A stretch of DNA of 64,000 nt from Acestrorhynchus altus (taxonomy: Eukaryota; Chordata; Actinopteri; Characiformes; Acestrorhynchidae). A program made the position numbers and the translations under genes. Shown here one piece after another: positions 13,016 through 24,144 of the stretch. The notes beneath the pieces were generated by a model. It had not been told where the DNA came from and searched no databases. It worked only from the letters and a program-made list of their open reading frames with translations. Numbering within the stretch: the stretch's first letter is position 1; each line of letters begins with the position of its first letter. The stretch lies in contig CM067504.1 in assembly GCA_034509495.1 (NCBI GenBank), positions 4,392,942 to 4,456,941 on the forward strand, given 5' to 3'.

Positions 13016-16009
13016 TCAAAAATTCAAAAAAAGGTAGCATTTAATTCCAAACAAATAACTGAGTGGGTCGTTTGTGTGGAAATGGTTTGGATGACACTCT
13101 ATGGAGTATAGTCTTTGTTCAGATTTTTCCGTGGAAACGTCATAATTAAAGGTTACTATTTAAATATAAAGTGTGTATTTTTGGTTTTACAGTTAATGCT
13201 GACATTTTAACATTTTATTTTGATAAAATTATCCCTTTAACAGAGTACATTCATTTTGTCATATGAAACTGTCAAGCTTATCGAGATATGCTGGGCTGAT
13301 ATAAAAATCACATTGAATTCTAATCTGGCTGTTCAGAGTCGAACTGCGGCAATATTTATCAGATCAGATTCCAGTACTGCATATGAAAGAGGCCCAGAAT
13401 GGGGTTGAAAATGTCAGATGTGTTTTTTGCTGTTCACAGATAACACATCTGGGTCATGTGAACATAGTCTAGCTTCCTTTGCAAGTGATTTTAAGTGAGA
13501 TTAATATGAGAAAATTCATAAGAAATTCCTTCCCCTGTAAAGTTGCTGCTTTGGAGAAAGAAGGTTTTTGCATAACAGTGTGTCTTAGTGTATTCTAGTG
13601 TGTTGTTGTGTGTATGCATTCTAGAAGCATTTGTTTGATGACCTCTCTAAACATTTATATTAAACCTGAATTTCATGACTTCATCTATCGCCATATTTAA
13701 CACACCTCGCAACTCCCTCTCGCTCTTTCCCACTCGCGTGAGAGCCGTGTTGACTGTAGCGGCCGCACAGAGGGCATGAACCGCATACTTGTTCTCTTCT
13801 CCATGCCCCACTCAGGGGCAGTATTATGTTTTAGGATCAGGTAGATCCTCCAGTGTTGACACTGCAGGGTTTCTTCGAGAGAAAGGTCTCGTGGTGCACC
13901 ATCAGACCACTGTTTGCAGAGGTGTTGTTTTTAAAGAGGCATTTCTTCTAAAGGCTGATTGTTTCCGTCCCAACATTTTTCCTGTTTGCTTTTCAGTAAT
14001 GATTTTTTTCAGCAGTGATATTCGAGGCCTTATTACACCGAGTGCTTGTTTACGTCAGAGGAGCGGTACTTTTGGAGAAGGCTAGGCTGAGGTCCAGCAG
14101 CTGTGAGCTGTCCCTAGGAGATGGTTGGATTCCAAAACATTAGGTTGATTTCGTAAGTTTGGCCTTTTCTTTCCTAGACCAATGTGCATAAACGTGCAGT
14201 GATTGCACAATCATTTGTTAGAACGGATTGTTGTAAACACTTTAATAAACAGAGAAAAGAGAACGAGCAGAAAGAACAGCACAGGTTTTCTGTGTATTTT
14301 AGGATTCCATTAATAAATACAGTTATCAAAATCGTACCAACATGTGACTATTGATCCACAGATTCTGGCCTCTCCAAATACTCTTTGACAAGAAAGTACC
14401 ATGTTATCGGAGAAGGGCTTGTAGTTTCACAGGAGTCAATGAGACTCGTAATCAAATTGATCAAAGCTGAAGGTGTTGAACTTGCCATTTCAGCCACCAA
14501 GGCTCCAAAGTGATATGGCATGTTATGGCCATCAATCGCCTTTAAAACCAGTCAGCAGCTGCCTGCCAGTTCTCTTTTAACACAAGAGACACTTTCATCC
14601 AGCCAAGATCGTCTGCTTCTTAATTCTAAATATATGCAATATCCAGAGGTTTAACTTCACTGAATCCTCAGGTTAACACGAGGAGGTTATCCGATTCTGT
14701 TTTTGTTGGATTGATGAATCTTGGGTTCGTATGTACTTTACTGGTTTTGCTGGTTATGGTTTTATCATTATTTAAAAAATGCATTTAATGAAAATAAGGA
14801 GGTTGTTTTTGTATTTTCTGGAAGAAATTATTTTTATTCTTATAATATTACAAATTTATCTTCAATTTTTAAATAAAATTCTTGAAATTTTATTACTTCA
14901 TTCCAAAATATAATTTAATTATTCCAACATATTATTACTTGATTGTCAAACTTTTTTGACTTTATTCCAAAATATAATGACTTTTTCTTAAAGCCTACTT
15001 TCATTTCTTTAATGGTGTTCATATGCTTAACTGTACACAGTAATAGAAATTGTGACTGTATGTGCCACTGTATATCATCAATGCTATATCAAAACTTACT
15101 TCCTCTGTGTCCCAGAGAACATCTTTGACCTCTTTGTCTTTCTGGGTGGGTAGGATCTCCTCCCTTATCAGTGAGCGTGACGAGACCCAGAGATAATAAT
15201 AATAGTTCTGACATGATAGAACTCGGAGTTAGCACTCTCCTCCAAGCGTGTTGAGCTTTCCAGTGGGGTTTTTTACTGGCAGTTTGAAAAGATGTAGTGG
15301 GTGGCTTTATGTCTCTTGGTGGAAAAACATGCTATCCTGGATTTAATAAACAGAAATCATCCAAAACGTCTAACCACATTCGAAATACGAGTCTTTGTTA
15401 TGACACTGATGAAATACATTACTGCTCAGTGAATGAAAAGAAAAAACCCTTTCAGTCTATGAGGTCTATTCATGATGTCTTTAAAGCACTAACCACATCC
15501 ACACATATACTGGTGGCTCCTGATAAGCCCTGTTTTCAATGTGTTCCACTCCCACAAGCACTACGAAGCATATCACGTTCAGCATGAACTTTAACATGGG
15601 TACAGATTTTATTGGCACTATGTTCTTGAAAGATTGAAATTGTTAGTGCTGGTAGATCAACCCATGGTCTCATATTTCTATATGCGTAAGGAATTAAGCG
15701 GTATGTTCTTTCTCAGCCTAGACGGCGTCTTAGTGTGAGAATATGAAGCATATGTAGAGTGACTGTGCTGTACAGAAATACCTGTGAGAAATGCCTCAGT
15801 GTGTACTTAACCCAAGCTCAGAGCAGCTGTCAGGATGGAGAATGACTCAGGTTCTTACACAAACCAGGCCAGGGCAGAGGGAGGGGGGCATAATGGCCAG
15901 GAAACCGTATTTGCACTTATTCATTCAGCACCCAATGATACACTGACCACTTTTGACAGTCTTTTGACTGTCCATCCACCCATCCATCCGTCCGTCCATC
16001 TACCTACAT

Positions 16010-16960
16010 ACAGTGCTACTTTTTCAATTTGTAAAAAATGTATTTCAACCTAAATTTGACCTAAAATGAGGAGAACCAAAATATTATAATATTAATATTA
16101 TTACATTAGTGTGAGTGGCAAAAATATGTGAACCTTTAGGATTAGCAGGTAATTTAAAGGTGAATTGGGAGGCAGTCAGGTGTGAGAACAGGGATCTATC
16201 CAAGTCTGATCTTCGCAACATGTGTGTGGAAATGTGGAATTCAACCTCCAACAATCCACAGTCAGACTGTGTACAAATGGGGGAAATTCATTATTAAACG
16301 TCCCAGGAATGTTCGACCAACAAAGATCATGATAAGAGTAAGGTGTAATTATCCTTGAGGTCACAAAAGAACCCAAGATAACTTCTAAGCAAACTACTGC
16401 TCTTAAAAAATGCTGCCCATCTGTAGTTTGCTAAAGATCACAAGCACAAGCCCAAACACTACCAGAAGGTTTTCTGGATGGATAAGAGAATTTTTTGTTT
16501 GTTTGTTTAAATGACAAGTGATACATTTGGAAAATGGAAAACACTGCATTCCAGCATAAGAACATTATCCCAGTTGTGAAACATGGGGGTGGTAGTATCA
16601 TGGTTTAGGCCTGCTTTGCTGCATTTTAGGACAAACTACTTAAAGAACAAGCCAAAGGTCACATGAACAAGCCGAAAGACTGGAGCAATGTTTTATATAC
16701 AGATGTCAAAAATAGATCTTATTGGTTTAAATGAGAAACATTAAGTTTGGAAAAGGGAAAAACTGAATTGCAACATTGCAACCTTATCTTTTCTGTGAAA
16801 CGTGGTGGTGGCAGTATCATGGTTTGGGCCTGTTTTGCTGCATCTGAGCTTGGTCAACTTGCCATCATTGATGGATCTGTGAATTCTGAAGCATCACTGT
16901 GTCTGTATCTAAATATATACCATGGTCACATGGAAGTGTAAAAACATTATTTCTGAGCAT
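16010..16960 (+). mobile_element. Tc1-like family B relic with an internal duplication
   Basis: Starts acagtgctactttttcaatt, then runs through a different Tc1-type element (agtatcatggtttgggcctg). The block gtggtggcagtatcatgg occurs twice, near 16590 and 16810, so part of the element is duplicated. No intact transposase. Confidence 0.65.
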
Positions 16961-17679
16961 TTCTATTGGTCCATTCATCATTAAATTTTGAAATAATGCA
17001 AAGAACATTCACTGGATTCTTAACATCGGTGTATCACAAGAGTTTATTCTAAAGCAACTGTTGATCATTTCTATATTTATCAAGATATATATTGACCAAG
17101 AAATCTGTTTCTTTCACACCGTTGATAAGGCAATAGAAAACACATTGGAGTTTTTATATTTTAGCAATTGAGAAAAATGCTGCTTTAGCTATTTTCTGTC
17201 AAACAGCCATTAGACTTTCCTTTACAGCACAAACCAAGCTGATGACATTCAGTTTTCAAATTTTTCTTGCTTGTGTCTGTAAGGGATTTGGAATAATTGG
17301 CTACTTTTAACTGAGCCAGAGCAGATTTTTATGTTATCCCAGTGCCAGTGTATCCATGGAAACAGGTATTGCAAAGACAGATGGTTCTGGGCCTTTACAG
17401 TAACGGAGGTGAATGTGAATTCCATCCACAGACCATCAGCCTTCGTTTTATGTATTATTTTGAAGCGGTCATATAAATGCATAGTTCTGAAATCATTTTA
17501 GGTCTACTATTTTAGGTCTCTGACAATAAGATCCGTATGTGGTTCCACTCTCCAACTTCCCTCTCAAATAACTACATAAAATACGAGTCCAAACGTTTGT
17601 AAACACCTGTGAAAATTTCACTGCATCCAGCCACAAAAGCATTGGAATGGTCAGGTACTGATGACACTCTCATGTCCTG

Positions 17680-18477
17680 ATTATCACAGGACAGCATTAG
17701 GAACCTCTACAACAACACAAACAGTTGCAACCAAATGGAATCAACCAATTGCAATGCACGAATGCAATGGTGTCATGACAGACTGTTGTGGAGTCACTCA
17801 GAATGGCAGCAGGTCATCTTCAGTGATGAGTCCTGCTCTTGTCTTTGGTGGAGACAACCAGTGAATCTTTGTGTGGATGCACTGTGGTCAACACCAGAAT
17901 CAATGGATTGTTGTCATACATCCAGAAGGCCTGATGTGATGGTGTTGGTGCAATTTCGTATGATGCCAGATCACCTTCGGTCTTCATTACAGGCACTTTG
18001 ACAGACCAATATTACATTAATGAGGTCCTGCAACCAGTGGTCCTACCTTTTCTGAACACACAGTCTGGTACTCAATTCCAACAGGACGACGCCTGTCCAC
18101 ACACTGCTGCCGTCTCAAGATCTCGTTTGAAGACCCAGATAATATAGATAGTCTCATCTCCAGACCTGTCCCTGATTGAAAATGTGTGGGATGCTATTGG
18201 ACACTCTATCAACACTCCACCCCTACCACACCATCTGCAGAACTGAGTGAGAACATTCAAGCTGCATGGGATGGATCATCACAGGACACCATTAGGAACC
18301 TCTACAACTCCATGCAGAGATTATGCTGATGCTGTACTGAGAGACACGACTTCTATATGTGTAGATCAATAAATATTGATCATATCAGTCAAATTTTTAA
18401 CTAGATGTCTTCCCTGCCAATAGACCAACAACACAATTTTCCTTCTGGGTGCATCTATTTTTTGGGCAATGAGTGTA
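17680..18477 (+). mobile_element. Tc1-like family A relic (copy 2)
   Basis: Carries transposase remnants in shifting frames: GGDNQ-like and WDAI-type segments encoded by ctgtccctgattgaaaatg, and the terminus gggcaatgagtgta. A displaced block (caggacagcattaggaacc) at its start suggests rearrangement. Confidence 0.75.
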
Positions 18478-18879
18478 TGTCCTAGAACTTTCCACTTTCT
18501 AAAATCCCTTTCACTTTTAGACCAAATCAAATTCAAATTCAAAGTGCTTCACAAGGGATGGAGAAATCAAAGAGTTACAAGTAAATGGGTAAGCTTAAAA
18601 AATGAAAGACACAAATAAACTAAGCACCAAAAATTATAAGAAAGAACAACTAGGAACTATGGATTTAAATAAACATATAAAATTTAACTGCGCAATAAAA
18701 GTAAGACTGATCAGTAATGAAATATAGAATTAATAACATTAGAATAACATACATTTTGATTAAAGTAAATAAAATTATTAAAAATTATTTTGTGTTCATA
18801 GGGACCAATGAAGCTACAGGTGTCTTCGATTTTTTTAATATGAAAGAAGTTAGCAGTATTGTTTTTATTTGGGTAACAG

Positions 18880-18969
18880 CTTCCAGAACACCTCTCCGCC
18901 AGAACCTTTAGTGCAGAGCTAATGAAGACATGTGATTCCTCTCACCACAGCTGAGAACAATCCGACCCG
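18880..18969 (+). other. ddr2: Possible noncoding 5' exon of ddr2
   Basis: The stretch ends in a strong donor (CCG|GTGAGT) and starts after a cag preceded by a T-rich tract; an alternative acceptor (ctcaccacag) would shorten it to start at 18951. The first proven ddr2 coding exon starts after a splice acceptor at 24044, so at least one upstream noncoding exon must exist, and this is the best candidate I see between 5.5 and 24 kb. It contains short upstream ATGs. There is no direct proof. Confidence 0.25.
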
Positions 18970-19859
18970 GTGAGTTTGTCTAGAATGGAGCATTTCACAT
19001 CAAATCATTCTGAAAGTCTTTGTTTACATTTCCACCACTCAATTGTGGGAACATTTTGAAACTTCGAGTGAATTCCCCTTTTTATAAAGATTGATGTAAG
19101 TACGCATGAAGATTAATAACTGAATAATAGGGCCTGCAGTTTAAAAGAGTAAAAAACGTCTCCCTGAACCACAGGTCTGTGTGAAAGTAGTTATGTGAGA
19201 GTGTAAGCATGCCTGTGTGTGGCTGTGGGAAGTGCTGGTAGAACAGCATAGTGAAGAACCTTCTCCCCACTGCGCTGTAACCCCAGCATGCACCACACTG
19301 AGTAATTGAGGGTCCCTCATAACCCGGGTCATGGCTGCTGCTCACTCTGTGTGGTATGGCCTATGCCGGTGAGTTCATACGAGTTTACTCGGGGTCACTG
19401 GTGTTATTGGAGGCACGAAGTACGTTTATTGTCGGGTGAGTCTACAAGAAGCTATACGGGGTGGAGTCCTGCAGTTGGAGCGTATGGAGACCAAGAAGAA
19501 ACTTTATGTTTAAGTCTGGGCTTTTAAACCTGTGCATTTGAGTCGGGAGTCCAGTTCCATACAGCGGCTGTGATATGACTATGTCTAGTGGAGTGGTGGA
19601 GCTCCATCCCTTTTTGTTACTGGCCCACCTTAAAGGACCACCTGACTGCACAGGTACTCTGACTTCAATGTCAGGCAAGACTGGCAGGGGGAGCATATGA
19701 AAGCATACAGAAATGGGTTGCTGAAAGCCAAAGCAGTTATCCAGGTCTCTTTATGTTTAAAACCATAAAGACGGAAGAAAATGGAAATTTACCAGCATTT
19801 TTTTTTCTCCTCTTCTTTGAATGAAGCAACAGATTCATATTTACATTAGTTTTCTTATT

Positions 19860-19860
<1 letters not shown>

Positions 19861-19949
<89 letters not shown>
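19861..19949. repeat. (GATA)n microsatellite
   Basis: About 22 perfect tagatagata units, the longest tetranucleotide array in the window. Confidence 0.97.
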
Positions 19950-19965
19950 CAGCCTTTAAATGAAA

Positions 19966-20197
19966 GAGGAGAACTCACTCACACCTGATTGTCACACCCC
20001 GATCTGCTGATCCTAAAGGTTTACATTTTTTGTCACTCACAGATATATAATATTAGATCGTTTTCCTCCATAAATGAATGAGCAAGTGTAATAAATTCAT
20101 CTTATTTCATTTGAGTCTCCTTATGTACTTTTAGGGCTTTTAGGTCAAATTTATGCTGAAAATCTAAAGGGTTCACTAACTTTCAAGCACCACTGTA
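19966..20197 (+). mobile_element. Tc1-like family B terminal fragment
   Basis: Ends ggttcactaactttcaagca then ccactgta, the inverted terminus of family B. It sits right after the (GATA)n array. Confidence 0.6.
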
Positions 20198-21944
20198 GAA
20201 TCATGTGAGAAAGGTTCTATAAAGAATCTTATTCAAGATGTGTTCCTTATGTTTGGAGAAGCATTTAACCAGATGAAAAACATTTTAGCAGTAAAATGTA
20301 GAACCTTTGCATGTTTTTTTTACAGATCTCTCAAAGAACCCTCTTTTTAGGGGTGCTTGTGTGTTTCTATTGCTGCACTGATGACAAAAAGCGGCACAGA
20401 GAGCTCTGACATCTACAATCCTTTGAAATATTTAAAATCCTTTAAGATTTCATACAAAAATACTTCACTAAATAACCTGCACTTAATGGAGGCAAAAGTC
20501 GTTTTTTATCTTTACCATGAAATCATTCATGATTGTTTTTGTTTTGTGGAAAAATCATGGTGGATAAAGGCTCTCAATACAGAATGTGAATCTAACGTGA
20601 ATGTAATTTACTGTGTAACTCACAATTAAGTAATTACACACATCTGAATAGTACAGCAAAATAATATAACGAGATATTGGAGTTAAAAAATCAATATATA
20701 TCCTTATATATATATCCTCTGCGTCCAACATCCTCTATATCAAGTATATGAAGTCCATATATTACTTAACAGTTTGTGACCATCTTTCAGATGCTTGAGG
20801 TTAATCAACTCATTGAGTTTATTCAGTTGCAATTGGAAAATAATGTTGTTAACCAAATAAATAAAACTGGAAATATTCCACATATTACTGAACTATTCAA
20901 TGTTTGAGAGATCCTTTCAGATTCAGATGGGACCTTTGAGTTGAATCTACTCTTATAATTCAGCTTAATTGCTTTAAGGAACTCATTGCCTTAAAGAAAT
21001 TAAATTAAACGTCAATTTTTGTGTGTGGGTATCATATATTTTCATACTGGGCGTGGATTTATATACTCACCATCACTGTGAAGTCGTTCACCCAGGCTGC
21101 CTTCTCTTAGATATGCAGTCATATTTTACATAAAGGTTGGCTACCTGGCCATTTTCTGCCCAGCTGAGTACAACGTTACACTGGGTACAGCCATATCGGA
21201 CTCTTTTCAGCAGGAGCTACCACAAGATTCTAAGAGAACACCACCAGTGTTTGTAGCAAAATAGATTCTGAGTTATTCCAACCGAATGTATTTGAGCTGT
21301 TTAGTAAATTGATGCTGAAAACTTGTAAGTTATATGAACTAATGCAGGTATACAGTGTCCATTTTCTCCCACTATAAGTACAGTGTTACTTACATACCGT
21401 ACAACTTACACATTCATTTTATAAGAGTTACCAAACAACGATGGTGCTCACTGAACAATAAACATAGTGTCAGTGTAAATGTCCTGTAGTTTAAGTCTGA
21501 AGGAGTAGAAAATGGCCTTAACTGGACCAGAGAAAGAGGAAAACAGTCTGATCCCAACATGTTCATATATGGACCACTCCTACGCAGCCCTGTGAGGAGA
21601 GTTGTGTTTGGCTGCAGATGAATACTTTTTTGGGGGGGGGGGTCTTCTGAGCTATCCAGCAGAGATCCATGTTTGTGTTGCCCTTCAGTCACTCACCCTT
21701 CACTGTGGATTTATATAACACTCGTACACACACTGCTGGGCTTTGCTCAGAATTCTGTGTTAGGAATCTCTAATCGATTGTCTGGTAAGGACACAGAATT
21801 AATAAAAGACAATGGTTTTAATTTGATTCAAGATATTGTAAAATAGACGGTTATGAGTTGGGTTGTTCTTTGTGCCCACATACTGCTTGTCTGTTCCATG
21901 TAGAGAGGTTCTGCCAATAGAATTGGACTCTCTGAAGCAGACAA

Positions 21945-22261
21945 ACATGAACCTTTTGGCACTGTGTCTAATGCCAGGCATAGACTAGAGGGGTATAAAG
22001 CCCCCTAACTCTGAGCTGTGCAGCAGTGGAACTGTGTTGTGTATAATGACGGGGCTCCATTCATTTTTGGGATGAGTTGGGGATTTGGGGATGAGGTCAG
22101 GTGGTGGTCATTCAACGTCCTGACCTCATGAATGTCACTGAAATGAATTTTCACAGCGGTGGTCCAAAATCTAGTAGAGAGCCTTCCCTGGACTATAGAG
22201 ACTCCAACAAAAGCAGGATAGAATAAAGAACAGGTGTCCCCATATTTTGTCCACTAGTGTC
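21945..22261. repeat. Dispersed DNA-transposon-like repeat
   Basis: The block gagccttccctggactatag and the end atattttgtccactagtgt recur in altered form at 46.5-46.8 kb (atgccttccctggacagtag). It looks like a nonautonomous element. Confidence 0.5.
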
Positions 22262-22361
22262 ACAGTTAGCTGTATTTTTCCTATTTATCATATATTTCAA
22301 TATATTATGCTTGAGACGTATAACGATATCTACAGCATGGATCAGCATTCAATATAAGGAA

Positions 22362-22959
22362 CAATGATTATAAATGTAGACTGATATGATCAATATTTAT
22401 TGATCTACACACACAGAAGTGGTGTCTCTCAGTACGGTGTCGGGTTTAACACAACATGCCAGACGTCTCTGCATGGAGTTGAGGTTCCTAATGGTGTCCT
22501 GTGATGATCCATCCCATGCAGCTTGAATGTTCTCACTCAGTTCTGCAGATGGTGTGGTAGGGGTGGAGTGTTGATAGAGCGTCCAATAGCATCCCACACA
22601 TTTTCAATCAGGGACAGGTCTGGAGATGAGACTGACCCTGTGTCTTCAGGGTGAGCTCTTGTATGTGGACGAGCGTCGTCCTGTTGTAATAGAGCACCGG
22701 AATGTATATTCAGAAAAGGTACTGCTTGCAGGACCTGATTAATGTAACTTTGGGCTGCAAAAGTGCGAGCATTGAAAAGTATTAAAGGTAATATGGCATT
22801 ATAAGAAATTGCCCAACACCTTGACACCATGACAACGAACCGTTGATTTTGGTGCTGGACACGGTGCCTCCACACATGGATTTATTGGACATCAATGACC
22901 TGCCTTTATGGTTAGCATTGCGATCAGTTGATTCTTTCTGGGTGCAACTGTTTTTGATA
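22362..22959 (-). mobile_element. Tc1-like family A relic (copy 3)
   Basis: The reverse strand encodes FNARTFAAQSYINQVLQAVP, then LLQQDDARPHTRAH and SPDLSLIENVWDAIGRSI. These are the D and E blocks of a DDE transposase. Frameshifted; no complete gene. Confidence 0.8.
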
Positions 22960-23683
22960 TATTAACAGTTGTAATCGTGACTGTGGTGCATCCATCATTT
23001 GTCTAATTTGCCGACGTAACAGGACAGGTCTTCTGTGTGAGACGTTGCCTGAAATGGTTAGTCTTATTGGCACAGTCAGCAGTGTCCAGCTGAGGTAATG
23101 TCTCTGTCAGGCGCCTTGCTCTGAGTCCCCTGCTTAGTTTGTTTTCATATTTAATCCCAGGCACTCTTAGCCAATACATTTGTAATGCAACATAAAAACT
23201 GCCATCAACAACATTGTCTTCATATAATATTTTCATGGTGCTCAAAGTTGAAATTTAATTACCTGTATTACTGTGCATGACTGTATTGTTTTTCAACATC
23301 TTAATATATCTCCTGCTCAATTTTATGAACCCAGCATAATTCCATGAGGCTTTTTGCACTTTTTGAGGTAATTAATCAGCACAGTCCGAAGTGCTGTATG
23401 TCAATTAAAATGTTCCCACCAGTTTGTTCTGAGAAGCATAGCTCACGTGGCTGTGGTGAGATTAATGAATGGAAACTCAACCGGCCTCTGCACGCAATTA
23501 TTGCATCTTTATTGGCCTAAGTAAAATCATGGTTTCAGTTAAAGGAGCTTGTTTTGCTATTAAATATATCTCCTGACTTAGTGCCTTAATGCCATCATAC
23601 AGAAGAACTCATTACAAAATACTGCAGAATAATACATTTTAGTATGATATTGCTGCATCATAAAAAAAAAAAAGTTGCGCAAA

Positions 23684-23990
23684 TAGTTGCACCCAGAAGG
23701 TATTGTGGGATTGCAATGCAACTGAGATGGAAGATAAAGGTTGAATGTTCTCACTCAGTTCTGCAGAGGGTGTGGTAGGGGTGGAGTGTTGATAGAGCGT
23801 CCAATAGCATCCCACACATTTTAAATCAGGGACAGATCTGGAGATGAGACCGACCACAGCGTAGTATCTGTGAGATCTTGAAACGGCAGCAGTATGTGGA
23901 CCAGCATCATCCTTTTGGAATAGAGCACCAGAGTGTGTTGCAGGACCTCATTAACATAACGTTGGGCTGTTAAAGTGTCTATATACATGT
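23684..23990 (-). mobile_element. Tc1-like family A relic (copy 4, short)
   Basis: Begins with the terminus gttgcacccagaagg and jumps directly to the transposase 3' region, so it is an internally deleted copy. It stops near the acceptor of ddr2 coding exon 1. Confidence 0.7.
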
Positions 23991-24062
23991 AATAAATGTG
24001 TAATAAAGTATGTAATAAAGCTTGTTTTTGTGATTATTCTTCAGGCCTGGACTCTACTGGAG

Positions 24063-24144
24063 ATGAACCACCTTTGGAAGATGCTCTTTCCATTACCGCT
24101 TCTGCTGTACCTGTTAGGGTCTGCAAAATCCCAAGTAAATCCAA
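24063..24144 (+). CDS. ddr2: ddr2 coding exon 1 (start codon, signal peptide)
   Basis: The exon begins at 24045 after the acceptor ttcttcag, so 24045-24062 is 5' UTR, and ends before gtaaga. The ATG at 24063 starts MNHLWKMLFPLPLLLYLLGS, a classic signal peptide, then AKSQVNP. Residue numbering matches human DDR2 exactly up to C30, which supports this start over the in-frame upstream ATG at 24030, which lies in the intron. Ends one base into codon 28. Confidence 0.95.

Larger units (their letters stand above)
5440..18879. other. Region without a proven gene
   Basis: Apart from the repeats listed, I see no convincing coding exon here. A strong acceptor before 11392 opens a 22-codon frame ending in TAA, and a GC-rich patch with a NotI site lies near 13.7 kb; both are described in the findings. 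Much of the rest is unremarkable AT-rich sequence, probably part of the unseen ddr2 5' region or intergenic DNA. Confidence 0.5.

Noticed and set aside
19861..19949. Regular repeat array that could be taken for a CRISPR
   Set aside because: It is a simple (GATA)n microsatellite with no spacers, in a vertebrate genome.
22397..22875. Transposase-like ORFs as functional genes
   Set aside because: The frames are broken, and start and catalytic regions are missing in every copy, so they are annotated as mobile element relics.
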